Translations under genes and position numbers: made by a program
In this document: one piece after another, positions 1 to 9,114 of the stretch
Position numbering within the stretch: position 1 is the first letter of the stretch
Layout of the letters: every line of letters starts with the position of its first letter
The notes under the pieces: model-generated
What the model saw: the letters and a program-made list of their open reading frames with translations, nothing else
Told to the model about the DNA's origin: nothing
The model's database searches: none
Assembly (NCBI GenBank): GCA_028714695.1
Contig: JAQTLX010000001.1
Span: forward strand, 150,207 to 214,206
Reading direction: 5' to 3'
From: Ignavibacteria bacterium
GTDB lineage: Bacteria > Bacteroidota > Ignavibacteria > Tepidaquicellales > Tepidaquicellaceae
DNA length: 64,000 bases

Positions 1-3
1 TAA

Positions 4-837
4 TTGGTTAACATTACAGTATTTTTATCACAGTCTTTGATTCAGGATGATATGGTCCTGAAAGACAGGAACGTGGTGGTTATTGACGTACTTCGCGCTT
101 CATCGACTATTCTGACGGCGCTCGTAAACGGAGCAAAGGAAATTATTCCTGCCGAAAGCGTATCCGTCGCGGCGCGCATATCCAAAGGGTTGGGGAACTC
201 TATACTTTGCGGTGAAAGAAACGGAAAAGTAATAGAAGGATTTAAAATGGGAAACTCGCCGTTCGAGTACACTCCCGAAGTGATAGCGGGAAAGATATTG
301 ATTTTTTCCACTACGAACGGAACGTTATCGATTACAAAATCGAAATACGCGAAGAACTGTGTGATTGCCGGTTTTCTGAACCTTACTGCAGTCGCGAATT
401 ATCTCGCCGAACTCGATGAAGATTTCACGATTATATGCTCAGGCAAGTTAAATGATTTCTGCATCGAAGACGCTGTCGCGGCAGGGATGCTTATTGCAAA
501 ACTTACGGAGTTGAAGGGCAAATCGAATTATCAACTTCTGGATTCTGGATACATAAGTTATAAACTCGCGAAACTTCTTGGCTATAAGAATACGAAACCC
601 GACACGAACAAGATTTTCAATATACTTAAAGATTCCGAACACGGAAAATATCTTACGTCGCTTGGTTTCGGCGATGACATGAAATATTGTTCCGAACTGG
701 ACGTGTATGATAAACTCCCGTTTTATAAAAACAACGTGATTAAGTTAAAGGAAACATTCGAGGCTGAAGCCACGGAAAAATCTAAGATGAAAAGAGTCAA
801 CATAAGCAATAAATTACATCTGGGCAATAAAGAATGA
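4..837 (+). CDS. comB: Probable 2-phosphosulfolactate phosphatase (ComB family)
   Basis: ComB-family phosphatase of 277 residues. The family hydrolyses 2-phosphosulfolactate to sulfolactate, a step of coenzyme M synthesis in methanogens; its role in bacteria without coenzyme M is unclear. The sequence shows family hallmarks: VVIDVLRASSTI near residue 25, GERNGKVIEGF near 70, GNSPFEY and TTNGT near 104. A stop codon fills bases 1-3, so TTG at 4 is the first possible start, and the N-terminus (MVNITVFLS) fits the family. Its last codons overlap the ftsK start by 4 bases, so the two are translationally coupled. No other coenzyme M gene is nearby. The family call is firm; the physiological substrate here is not. 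Confidence 0.88.
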   Translation: MVNITVFLSQSLIQDDMVLKDRNVVVIDVLRASSTILTALVNGAKEIIPAESVSVAARISKGLGNSILCGERNGKVIEGFKMGNSPFEYTPEVIAGKILIFSTTNGTLSITKSKYAKNCVIAGFLNLTAVANYLAELDEDFTIICSGKLNDFCIEDAVAAGMLIAKLTELKGKSNYQLLDSGYISYKLAKLLGYKNTKPDTNKIFNILKDSEHGKYLTSLGFGDDMKYCSELDVYDKLPFYKNNVIKLKETFEAEATEKSKMKRVNISNKLHLGNKE

Positions 838-3401
838 ACAAAAGGATGAAAGCAAAACTTTCGGAAAAACCGTCCGAAAGCAGGAAAAGAAAAACAGACA
901 AAGAGGAATTCAGAATTTCCGAAAACTTCAAGATAAGATTAATCGGAATGCTTCTGACTGTTCTCGGTCTGCTGCTTATCATTGCGGTATTTTCCTATTC
1001 CAAAGCGGATACACAAACTCTGCAGAGGTTTTCATTCTTCGATATATTCAGAAAAGAAACTTATTCATCGCTTTATAAAATCAATAACCTTCTCGGCGTA
1101 GCGGGAGCGTATGTCGCCAACGTTTCGATTGAAAGTCTGTTCGGATATTTTTCCGCTATAATTCCCGTTACAATAATTATAATTGGTTTCACTCTTTTCA
1201 GAAGAAAAGGATTGTACAAACCGGTAACAATTTCGGTTTACCTTATACTTCTGATGGTTTTTTTGTCCGGTACCGCGGGTCTCTCAAGAATACTGTTCGG
1301 CACGGAACGCATATCCGGCGCGTATTGCGGCGCAACGGGAAATTTCATTTCATCCGTATTCTATTACGGACTCGGCTCAATCGGCGCGTCAATAATTTTT
1401 GTTGTTGCGATAGGTCTTACCGGAATGCTGCTTGTTGACGGCAACATTTTGAAATCGCTTGCAAGAATGAGATTGCTGTGGGAAAAAATTAAAGAGAAAT
1501 TTAAAAAAGAAAAAGAAGATTTAACGACTGAAATAGAAGAAAAGAAAGTAAGAAAAGAAGAAGCGAAAGAAGAATCGTCAATTGAAGCGGCACTAAGAAA
1601 AGAGAGAGAAAAAATCAAGCGCGCGAAGACAGGAAAGGTCAACGGCGAAGAAACGATGATTAAAGAAACGGGTATAAACCGCCCGAAGAGCGATTTGCAT
1701 TCTGCTTCCAATGAACCCGAAGAAGAAGTTGAAGAAGAAATAATCGAAAAGCCTAAAGAAGATAAACTATCAAAGAAGAGGAAAAAGGACCTGAATTCTC
1801 TGCTCGTTGACGAACCGAAAAAAGTTGGCGCCACTGAAATTGATATTAACCCTGAAAACTCGAATGAACTTGACGGAATTGAAAGCAAGCAGGAAGATGA
1901 TTTTGTTGAAGAAGAACTTCTTGACTACAAAACTCCGCCTCTCGATATTCTTGAATCGCCTTCGAAGGAAGAAAACGAACTTATTTCAGACGAAGAACTT
2001 AAACATAACGGCAGGCTTCTTCAGGAAAAACTTCTAAAGTTCGGAATCGAAATTATTGATATTGCGGCTACTCCGGGACCTGTGGTTACTTTGTACGAAC
2101 TTGTTCCCGCGCCTGAAGTGAAACTTTCGAAAATTGAATCTCTTCAGGATGATATCGCTCTTGCAATGAAGGCAAGAGGAATCCGCATGATTATTCCGAT
2201 ACCCGGCAAAGGCACAGTCGGTGTTGAAATCCCGAACAGCAAGTCGCAGATGGTAAGGGTGAAGAGCGTTGTGTCGTCGCAGAAATTTCTGGATAGCACG
2301 AAAAAACTTACTGTCGCTTTCGGCAAAATGATTGACGGCGAAATATTCGTCGATGACCTTTCAAAAATGCCGCACGTGCTTATTGCAGGCGCGACAGGCT
2401 CCGGAAAAAGCGTTGGCATAAATACGATAATCGCGTCGCTGCTTTACAAAATGCATCCTTCGGATTTAAAGTTTGTAATGATAGACCCGAAGAAAATCGA
2501 ATTGAGTCTGTATTCCAAACTTAGAAATCATTTTGTCGCGACATCTAATGATATTAATGAAAGCATTGTAACAAGTCCGCAAAATGCCGTTTCAATTCTT
2601 AAAAGCGTTGAAATGGAAATGGAACAGAGATACGATAAACTTGCGAATGCGGGCGTCAGAAATATAGATGCTTATAACGAAAAATATAAAGACGGCAAAC
2701 TTAAGAACAACGAAGTTATAAGGCATAGAAAAATGCCGTACATTGTTGTTATAATCGATGAACTTGCGGATTTAATGATAACTGCAAAACGCGACATTGA
2801 AGAGCCGATTGCAAGAATAGCGCAGATGGCGCGCGCGGTTGGAATACATTTAATCGTCGCTACTCAGAGACCGTCAGTTGACGTAATCACCGGTGTTATC
2901 AAGGCGAACTTCCCTATAAGAATTGCATATCAGGTCGCATCTAAAATCGACTCGAGAACAATTCTGGATATGTCTGGCGCAGACCAGTTATTAAGAAACG
3001 GAGACATGCTTTATCTTTCTTCCGCGTCTCCAAAACCTATCAGGATTCAGAATGCGTATATATCGACTGAAGAATGCGAAAGGCTCGTTGATTTTATTGC
3101 ATCTCAGAAAGGATATTCAAAACCATATTTACTTCCTTCAATACTTAAGAAAAAAGGAATTAACGGATTCGGCGACAGCGACTGGGACGAAATGTTTCCC
3201 GATGCCGCGAGATTAATTCTTAAACTTCAAAACTGTTCCACATCCACATTACAGAGAAGACTAAAACTCGGCTATGCACGCGCGGCGCGAATCGTTGACC
3301 AAATGGAAGCCGCAGGAATAGTCGGACCCAATCAGGGCGCCAAAGGACGCGAAATACTTGTGTCTGAGGACGAACTGGAAGAGATACTTATGGGGCTCTA
3401 A
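834..3401 (+). CDS. ftsK: DNA translocase FtsK/SpoIIIE
   Basis: Septum-anchored, ATP-driven double-stranded DNA pump that clears chromosome termini during division; 855 residues. Four hydrophobic segments (about residues 34-55, 101-121, 131-155 and 171-203) form the membrane anchor. A long Lys/Glu-rich, low-complexity linker (about 205-390) follows. The motor carries Walker A GATGSGKSV near 519-527 and Walker B VVIIDELAD near 638. The C-terminal 65 residues form the winged-helix gamma domain that reads KOPS-like sequences in other bacteria. The start ATG lies inside comB (ATGA overlap). A long inverted repeat follows the stop codon and may end the transcript. Confidence 0.96.
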   Translation: MNKRMKAKLSEKPSESRKRKTDKEEFRISENFKIRLIGMLLTVLGLLLIIAVFSYSKADTQTLQRFSFFDIFRKETYSSLYKINNLLGVAGAYVANVSIESLFGYFSAIIPVTIIIIGFTLFRRKGLYKPVTISVYLILLMVFLSGTAGLSRILFGTERISGAYCGATGNFISSVFYYGLGSIGASIIFVVAIGLTGMLLVDGNILKSLARMRLLWEKIKEKFKKEKEDLTTEIEEKKVRKEEAKEESSIEAALRKEREKIKRAKTGKVNGEETMIKETGINRPKSDLHSASNEPEEEVEEEIIEKPKEDKLSKKRKKDLNSLLVDEPKKVGATEIDINPENSNELDGIESKQEDDFVEEELLDYKTPPLDILESPSKEENELISDEELKHNGRLLQEKLLKFGIEIIDIAATPGPVVTLYELVPAPEVKLSKIESLQDDIALAMKARGIRMIIPIPGKGTVGVEIPNSKSQMVRVKSVVSSQKFLDSTKKLTVAFGKMIDGEIFVDDLSKMPHVLIAGATGSGKSVGINTIIASLLYKMHPSDLKFVMIDPKKIELSLYSKLRNHFVATSNDINESIVTSPQNAVSILKSVEMEMEQRYDKLANAGVRNIDAYNEKYKDGKLKNNEVIRHRKMPYIVVIIDELADLMITAKRDIEEPIARIAQMARAVGIHLIVATQRPSVDVITGVIKANFPIRIAYQVASKIDSRTILDMSGADQLLRNGDMLYLSSASPKPIRIQNAYISTEECERLVDFIASQKGYSKPYLLPSILKKKGINGFGDSDWDEMFPDAARLILKLQNCSTSTLQRRLKLGYARAARIVDQMEAAGIVGPNQGAKGREILVSEDELEEILMGL

Positions 3402-3410
3402 TTCAATTAT

Positions 3411-3575
3411 CAATTAGTAATTAATAATTAATAATTAGTAATTAAAGAACAATAAACAACAAACCCTAAATTAAAAACAATTAGTAATTACTGAAATATA
3501 ATTGAAGAACTATATTTTACAAATACTGAATTACCAATGATTAATTACTAATTACTAATTATTAATTACTAATTG
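3411..3575. repeat. AT-rich MITE-like inverted repeat
   Basis: Two 35-base arms, 3411-3445 and 3541-3575, are reverse complements with a single mismatch and are built from the units AATTAGTA and ATTAATA. They enclose about 95 bases that contain another partial copy near 3479-3492. The element lies between the convergent ends of ftsK and deoC, and the deoC stop codon is inside the right arm. No transposase, target-site duplication or T-run terminator is evident. It could be a non-autonomous mobile repeat or a bidirectional transcript end. Confidence 0.7.
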
Positions 3576-4425
3576 AAAGAACGAGATCATTCAGCAATGA
3601 AGACGCGCCGATTCTGAACAATTCAGGTTTCAGCCATTCGTCACCAACGATATTTTTTACAAGCGATGCATACGCAAGCGCTTCATCGGTTTTCCTGATT
3701 CCTCCTGCAGCCTTGAATCCGATTTTCTTTCCTGTTGAATCGAAATGTTCTTTGATTGCTGTAAGCATTACGTAAGCCGCATCGAGCGTTGCCGCGGGAT
3801 TTATTTTTCCTGTTGAAGTTTTGATAAAATCGGCGCCCGCTTCGATTGCGAGTTTACTTGCTGCATAAATATTACCCGGAGTTTTCAGTTCGCCTGTTTC
3901 GAGTATAACTTTCAAATGAACATTACCGGCTTTGCAAAGTTTGCTGATTTCGAAAATTTCGTCGTATACGAGTTCATAGTTACCGGAAAGGAATTCGCCC
4001 CTTGAAATTACCATATCGACTTCATCGGCGCCCTGTTTGATGCAATAGTCTACTTCTGCAAGTTTGAGTTCGAGAGGTACCTGACCAGCAGGAAATGAAG
4101 TTGCAACTGTAGCAGTCTTAATTCCGGTACCTTTCAATAAATCCTTAACCTTTGCTATGAAACGCGGGTAAATGCAGACTGCCGCAACAGAGGGAATATC
4201 TTTATTTTCAGACGATCTTATGGCTTTTTGGCATAACACACCGACCTTTTCGAAAGTATCATTACCTTCAAGAGTAGTAAGATCAAGAAAAGTAATCAAT
4301 CTCTTCACATTAAAGACATCTTTCTTTAGTTGTTCTTTTGTTGATAATTCTTTTAATATGGCGTTTATATCTGTATTATCGAGTTTTTTAATTGAATCTT
4401 CTATCTTTGTTTGAAATTTATTCAT
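3562..4425 (-). CDS. deoC: Deoxyribose-phosphate aldolase
   Basis: Class I aldolase cleaving 2-deoxyribose-5-phosphate to acetaldehyde and glyceraldehyde-3-phosphate in deoxynucleoside breakdown; cytoplasmic, 287 residues. Catalytic positions by family alignment: Asp137 in ADEVD, the Schiff-base Lys202 in FIKTSTGK, and Lys238 in GFKAAGGI. It is longer than the roughly 220-residue short type because of an N-terminal extension of about 40 residues, as in the E. coli-like long forms. The final residues (SISN) and the stop codon are encoded by the right arm of the AT-rich inverted repeat, so the native C-terminus seems to have been replaced or trimmed by the repeat. It stands alone and convergent to ftsK. 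Confidence 0.95.
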   Translation of the reverse strand: MNKFQTKIEDSIKKLDNTDINAILKELSTKEQLKKDVFNVKRLITFLDLTTLEGNDTFEKVGVLCQKAIRSSENKDIPSVAAVCIYPRFIAKVKDLLKGTGIKTATVATSFPAGQVPLELKLAEVDYCIKQGADEVDMVISRGEFLSGNYELVYDEIFEISKLCKAGNVHLKVILETGELKTPGNIYAASKLAIEAGADFIKTSTGKINPAATLDAAYVMLTAIKEHFDSTGKKIGFKAAGGIRKTDEALAYASLVKNIVGDEWLKPELFRIGASSLLNDLVLSISN

Positions 4426-4627
4426 TATAATCAGTTTTTTACAATTTAGTATATTTATTTAATATATTACATACAATTGGGTAACCATAACAAGTTAAAA
4501 GTTTACTTTAAATTCTATTTGTTATTTACTAAAAAATAATTATTTTAGCGAAGTAGTATATGGGGAGCTATAATTTCCGGGGGAGAAATATAGCAAAAAA
4601 ATAATAATACTAAAATAAAATTATAAT

Positions 4628-5020
4628 ATGAAAAAAGCATTTATCTACCCGTTTTTACTGGTCTCATGCCTGCTGTTTTCATTGTTGTCCTCTTGCACTT
4701 CAAGTGATGACGAAGATATCTACGTATTAAAAGATACAGTAGTATTAAATATAGATACTCTGATTAAAGAGCAAAGGAACGAACAGAAAATTAATCTTGT
4801 ATTCGTCATACAACTTGCAGCATTTAAGGAATTAAATTATGCTGAAGCGTTCAGGGATAAAGCGAAAGAAAAACTCAATGCTATCCCGGATTTGAGGAAA
4901 ACGAACAGCGTTTACCATGTAACAATTGGTAAGTTCAATGATGCAGCATCAGCCCAGGATTACCTAAATTTTGTGAAATCGAAGGGCTTCCAAAATGCTT
5001 TTGTAAAATCATTAGATTAA
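4628..5020 (+). CDS. SPOR-domain lipoprotein
   Basis: Small exported lipoprotein of 130 residues. A hydrophobic signal ends in the lipobox LLSSC, so the mature protein should begin at a lipidated Cys near residue 23. A spacer of about 30 residues follows, then a SPOR fold (about 58-128) with the pattern FVIQLAAFKE...YHVTIGKFNDAASAQ...KSKGFQNAFV. SPOR domains bind glycan strands lacking stem peptides, usually at division sites. The next gene, 13 bases on, encodes a second protein of the same design, so the two look like an ancient tandem duplication. No Shine-Dalgarno sequence is obvious before the ATG. Confidence 0.83.
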   Translation: MKKAFIYPFLLVSCLLFSLLSSCTSSDDEDIYVLKDTVVLNIDTLIKEQRNEQKINLVFVIQLAAFKELNYAEAFRDKAKEKLNAIPDLRKTNSVYHVTIGKFNDAASAQDYLNFVKSKGFQNAFVKSLD

Positions 5021-5033
5021 ACGGAGATTGAAT

Positions 5034-5441
5034 ATGAAAAATTTGCTTAATACAATTTTAGTCTTATTTGCTTTTGTTATCTCGATAGTTCTCAGTTCCT
5101 GCTGTGCGGACAACGAATGCGCGGAAGAGGATATTTACGGGAAAACTATTGTAAGGCAAACCGATACACTTTACAACGTGAATCCCAAGTTAGTCAGAGG
5201 ACCGTTTTATGTGCAGATTGGTGCATACGCGAATAAATCAAACGCGGATGCATTTGCAAGCGATTCAAAAAAACAGTTAAGACTGACGGTTACGATAAAG
5301 CAGACGAAAGACGGCATATACAGGGTTATAATAGGTGAATACAAAACAGTTGAAGAGGCTGACGAAGTACTTACAACAATAAAGAGGCAGGGATTCAGCG
5401 ATTCATTTGTCAGAGACGACGCAGGTCCGATTTCTAAATAA
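5034..5441 (+). CDS. SPOR-domain lipoprotein (paralogue of previous gene)
   Basis: About 135 residues with a signal peptide and lipobox VLSSC, then a SPOR domain (PFYVQIGAYANKSNADAF...YRVIIGEYKTVEEADEV). I chose ATG at 5034 because GGAG at 5023-5026 sits at a good distance; a TTG at 5028 would add two residues. It shares layout with the upstream SPOR lipoprotein and probably its transcript. The peptidoglycan-binding role is inferred from the domain. The gene is followed 15 bases later by folD, which may be cotranscribed without any functional link. Confidence 0.82.
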   Translation: MKNLLNTILVLFAFVISIVLSSCCADNECAEEDIYGKTIVRQTDTLYNVNPKLVRGPFYVQIGAYANKSNADAFASDSKKQLRLTVTIKQTKDGIYRVIIGEYKTVEEADEVLTTIKRQGFSDSFVRDDAGPISK

Positions 5442-5456
5442 ACGGGTATCAGAAAT

Positions 5457-6338
5457 ATGAGCAGTGAAAAGATAATTGACGGGAAGCTCATTTCGTCACA
5501 GATAAAGAATGAGGTAAAAGAAGAGACGCAGAAATTATTCTCGGAAAAAGGAATAAAGCCGGGTTTAGCATTCATACTTGTCGGAGACGATCCGGCATCG
5601 CAGATTTACGTAAGGAATAAAGGCAGGGCTTGTGAAGAAATAGGATTTCATTCCATAACAAATGTACTTCCCGAAACCACTGAAGAAAACGAACTTCTCG
5701 AATTAATTCATAAATACAATCACGACAAAAACATCCACGGACTACTTGTCCAGTTACCGCTTCCTAAGCACATCGACGAAGAAAGAATTATCGAGGCAAT
5801 TGATTACAAGAAAGACGTCGACGGTTTTCATCCTCATAATGTCGGAAGATTGCTGACAGGACATAAATGTTTTATACCCTGTACGCCATTCGGGATAGTG
5901 GAAATGATGAAGCGTTATAATATTGAAACAAAAGGAAAGAACGTTGTCATAATCGGCAGAAGCAACATAGTAGGAAAACCGATGGCGAGTTTATTCCTGA
6001 GAAAAGATTTGAATTCCACTGTTACCGTATGCCACAGCGCTACAAGGGACATCAGGGAATTTTCATTAAATGCCGATATACTGGTTGCGGCAATCGGGAA
6101 ACCTGAATTTGTAAAAAAAGAGATGATAAAAGATGGTGCTGTTATCATCGATGTCGGAATAAACAGGATAGAAGACAAGAGTTCGCCTAAAGGTACACGG
6201 TTAATAGGCGATGTGGATTTTAAAGATTGTTATGATAAATCTTCAATGATAACTCCTGTGCCGGGAGGTGTAGGATTAATGACGATTGCCATGCTTATGA
6301 GAAACACACTCGATGCGGCATCGGGAAAAATATTCTGA
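5457..6338 (+). CDS. folD: Bifunctional methylenetetrahydrofolate dehydrogenase/cyclohydrolase
   Basis: Interconverts 5,10-methylene-, 5,10-methenyl- and 10-formyl-tetrahydrofolate, supplying one-carbon units for purines and formyl-Met-tRNA. It has 293 residues, the normal length. Tyr51 and Lys55 in the YVRNK motif match the catalytic Tyr/Lys pair; GLLVQLPLP, KDVDGFHP, the NAD(P)-binding VVIIGRSNIVGKP and the C-terminal TPVPGGVGLMT are all present. Its stop overlaps the prmA start (TGATG), so folD-prmA-cupin is an operon. Confidence 0.97.
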   Translation: MSSEKIIDGKLISSQIKNEVKEETQKLFSEKGIKPGLAFILVGDDPASQIYVRNKGRACEEIGFHSITNVLPETTEENELLELIHKYNHDKNIHGLLVQLPLPKHIDEERIIEAIDYKKDVDGFHPHNVGRLLTGHKCFIPCTPFGIVEMMKRYNIETKGKNVVIIGRSNIVGKPMASLFLRKDLNSTVTVCHSATRDIREFSLNADILVAAIGKPEFVKKEMIKDGAVIIDVGINRIEDKSSPKGTRLIGDVDFKDCYDKSSMITPVPGGVGLMTIAMLMRNTLDAASGKIF

Positions 6339-7186
6339 TGAAAAAAGGAAAAATCAACAAAATAACGATAGGCTTCAGCGGTAATTCTTACGATACGCTC
6401 ATAGCATATTTATACCAGCACGGAATTCTCGCATTTGAAGAGCACGAATCGGCGATAGACATATATCTTGACACTTCGTCGAAAGAAGAATTTCTTATTG
6501 CATTCATGAAAGATTTTAAAGGCGGAGATGCCGAATTATTGGTTGATGAAATCGAAAACAAGAACTGGAATGAGGAATGGGAAAAGAGCATTGAGCCGAT
6601 ATTCATAGAAGATAAGATAATCATTTATCCTTCATGGAGAAAAAACGAAATCACAAAATACAAAAACCGCATAAAGGTAAGGATAGACCCAAAGATGGCA
6701 TTCGGAACCGGACATAATGAAACGACGCGGCTTGTTCTGAAATTAATGACACAGTATTTAAGCGCAAAAGACAGATATTTGCTTGATTACGGATGCGGAA
6801 CGGGCATTCTTGCAATTGCCGGAATAAAGATGGGAGTTGAAAAAGCGGTTGCAAATGAAATAGATGAGGATTCGATTGAAAATGCGGTTGAAAATTTCTC
6901 TGCAAACAGAGTATCGGGCAAAATAAAATTATATCAATGTCCGATTGAAGAAATAGCGGAGAAAAATTTTGATGTAATATGCGCGAACATAATCAGTTCG
7001 GTGATCATAGAAACATTAGGACAGATTAAATGCAGAATGAAGAAAAATTCCAAACTGTTTCTTTCCGGAATACTGAAAGAAGAGAAAAGAAAAATCTCCG
7101 GTGCGCTGAAAAGAAACGGATTCGAAATTATTGATATTCAATCGGAAGCGGAATGGCTGGGAGTTTACGCAAAAAATATTCAGTGA
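6338..7186 (+). CDS. prmA: Ribosomal protein L11 methyltransferase
   Basis: SAM-dependent trimethylation of ribosomal protein L11; cytoplasmic, 282 residues. The N-terminal ferredoxin-like L11-recognition part is followed by the family signature DPKMAFGTGHNETT (about 115-128), the SAM motif LDYGCGTGILAIA (about 149-161), and CANIISSVI, which corresponds to the conserved NxxN/D-type substrate motif region. It starts inside the folD stop codon (ATG at 6338). The N-terminal domain is more diverged than the catalytic one, which is usual in this family. Confidence 0.93.
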   Translation: MKKGKINKITIGFSGNSYDTLIAYLYQHGILAFEEHESAIDIYLDTSSKEEFLIAFMKDFKGGDAELLVDEIENKNWNEEWEKSIEPIFIEDKIIIYPSWRKNEITKYKNRIKVRIDPKMAFGTGHNETTRLVLKLMTQYLSAKDRYLLDYGCGTGILAIAGIKMGVEKAVANEIDEDSIENAVENFSANRVSGKIKLYQCPIEEIAEKNFDVICANIISSVIIETLGQIKCRMKKNSKLFLSGILKEEKRKISGALKRNGFEIIDIQSEAEWLGVYAKNIQ

Positions 7187-7500
7187 AGAATTTTTTCGAT
7201 ATACCTGCGGGGAATGATTTCAAAGAGGAATATTTCGAATCTTTATTTGTTTCAAAAAGTATCAGGGTCGAAAAAATCATATCAAAAGGGAATACAACAC
7301 AAAAAGGCAAATGGCTGAAGCAGAGAAGTGGCGAGTGGGTCGTTTTGCTTCAGGGAAAAGCAGAGTTAAAGTTCGAAGACAGCAGTATCAGGCTTAACAA
7401 AGGTGATGCTTTATATATTTCTCCGAATACAAAGCACAGGGTCGAATATACGAGTAAAAGACCTTTATGTCTGTGGATTGCTGTTCACATCCTTAAATAA
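7183..7500 (+). CDS. Small cupin-domain protein
   Basis: Single-domain cupin of about 105 residues. The barrel motifs are seen as GEWVVLLQGKAELKFE, then LNKGDALYISPNTKHRVEYTS and LWIAVH. One conserved metal-type His (KHRV) is visible, but the first cupin motif lacks the usual HxH, so metal binding is uncertain. I prefer the GTG at 7183, which overlaps the prmA stop as GTGA and yields an N-terminus resembling other small cupins (KNFFDIP). An ATG at 7153 would add ten residues and a 34-base overlap. The substrate is unknown. Confidence 0.75.
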   Translation: MKNFFDIPAGNDFKEEYFESLFVSKSIRVEKIISKGNTTQKGKWLKQRSGEWVVLLQGKAELKFEDSSIRLNKGDALYISPNTKHRVEYTSKRPLCLWIAVHILK

Positions 7501-7515
7501 TTAAAATTTTATCAA

Positions 7516-8892
7516 ATGGAAAATGTTATTCCTTCACAATTCAGGGAAAAGGAGTATAGGGCAAGAAGATTCCAGAACTGGATAATAATCGGATTTCTTT
7601 ATTCCTTGTTCTACATGACGCGTTATAATTTTTCGGCAAATGCGCCGACTTTGCAGGCGATATTCGGATGGACAAAATCTGATCTCGGTATTTTCGAAAC
7701 GCTGCTTCCGCTTGTTTACGGTCTTGCGGTAGTAATCAACGGACCAATAGCCGATAAGATAGGCGGGAAAAAATCATTTCTTATCGGTTGTGTAGGCGTT
7801 GTAATAATGAATTTTCTGTTCGGCTGCGCGGGATACATGGTTACAACTCCAGCGATAATGAGCGGCAAAGAAGTTACGAAGGATGCGGTTCTTATATTCG
7901 GATTTACTAAACAATCATTGCTCTGGACAATGGCTATAGTTTGGGCTGTTAACGGTTATTTTCAGGCATTCGGGGCGTTATCGATTGTGAAAATCAATGC
8001 ACAGTGGTTTCACATCCGGGAAAGAGGAACGTTCGCGGCAATATTCGGAGTGCTTATCCGATTCGGATTAATATTGTCATTTTCAGTAACGCCGTTTATA
8101 GCGTCATCATTGTCGTGGAAGTGGGCATTCTGGATTCCGGCGATGTTTGTATTTGTCCTTTTTTTCCTGACGTTATTTTTCGTAAAGGATACACCTGCAC
8201 AGGCGGGCTATAATGACAGAGATACGGGCGACGGGGCATATGATCCTAACGAGAAGGTTGGCTTAGGTGAAGTGTTAAAGAAAGTTTTCGCAAGCAAGGT
8301 TATGTGGATGATAGGAATCGGTTCGATGATGATAGGATTCGTAAGAAGGAGCGTTGTTGATGCGTGGTATCCGGTTTATTTCAAGGATATTTTCGGAGTA
8401 TCCGGTACTGATGCGCCTTATCAATTGGCTGCATGGGGTATTGCGATATTCGGTATCATCGGTGGTTTCGTTTTTGGTATCATGTCGGACAGAATATATA
8501 AAGGCAGACGCGCTCCTGTAATTGTTTACGGATTCATTGGTATGGTTGTAATTTTACTATTATTTGCTTTATCCGACTATTTCACGATGGGTCCATATTT
8601 TGCGGCTATAATGATTATGTTATTATCATTCTTCGTTAATGGTGCTCACGGAATGATAGGCGGAGCGGCATCAATGGATTTCGGCGGCAGGAAAGCAGCG
8701 GCAACGGCAGCGGGATTAATTGACGGATTTCAGTATTTAGCAGGTGCATTTGTAGGTCAGGCGGTAGGATATATAACGACAAATTACGGCTGGCAGGCAT
8801 GGAAATTATGGCCGATTCCTTTCGCGATAATCGGTGCAATTATCATGTCACTTTTATGGAACACTATGCCCAAGGGAAAATCGGGACATTAG
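7516..8892 (+). CDS. MFS transporter, organophosphate:phosphate antiporter type
   Basis: Inner-membrane transporter of 458 residues with about 12 hydrophobic segments. The start RRFQNWIIIGFLYSLFYMTRYNFS and the GPIADKIGGKKSFLIG loop are characteristic of the OPA branch (GlpT, UhpT/UhpC), which exchanges sugar phosphates or glycerol-3-phosphate for phosphate. The Arg in FYMTRYN corresponds to a substrate-binding Arg of GlpT; a second conserved Arg would be needed to confirm transport. A longer first periplasmic loop (TTPAIMSGKEV) is notable. The exact substrate cannot be told. It lies 15 bases after the cupin gene and may be in the same operon. Confidence 0.85.
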   Translation: MENVIPSQFREKEYRARRFQNWIIIGFLYSLFYMTRYNFSANAPTLQAIFGWTKSDLGIFETLLPLVYGLAVVINGPIADKIGGKKSFLIGCVGVVIMNFLFGCAGYMVTTPAIMSGKEVTKDAVLIFGFTKQSLLWTMAIVWAVNGYFQAFGALSIVKINAQWFHIRERGTFAAIFGVLIRFGLILSFSVTPFIASSLSWKWAFWIPAMFVFVLFFLTLFFVKDTPAQAGYNDRDTGDGAYDPNEKVGLGEVLKKVFASKVMWMIGIGSMMIGFVRRSVVDAWYPVYFKDIFGVSGTDAPYQLAAWGIAIFGIIGGFVFGIMSDRIYKGRRAPVIVYGFIGMVVILLLFALSDYFTMGPYFAAIMIMLLSFFVNGAHGMIGGAASMDFGGRKAAATAAGLIDGFQYLAGAFVGQAVGYITTNYGWQAWKLWPIPFAIIGAIIMSLLWNTMPKGKSGH

Positions 8893-9114
8893 TCTGAAAT
8901 GCTGCGGAAATTGTTATTTTTCGCCATTTAATACTACTTAAATATATTTAGTTTTATGATAAAAACAGATATATTTAAAAAAAATTTATATAATTGAAAT
9001 ACACTCATTTATAATTCCAAGAAGATGTTTTATCAAGGAAAATTCAAATATTTTGTACATTCGTTTATATAACAGGTGGGAGTATAACCCTAAATACTAA
9101 TTAAAAATGGCGGG

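Noticed and set aside
1364..1888. Minus-strand 174-codon Ser/Phe-rich frame
   Set aside because: Shadow of the Lys/Glu-rich FtsK linker; the Ser/Phe richness is simply the reverse of GAA/AAA codons.
3411..3575. CRISPR-like repeat
   Set aside because: The repeats are inverted arms with overlapping short units and no regular spacers.
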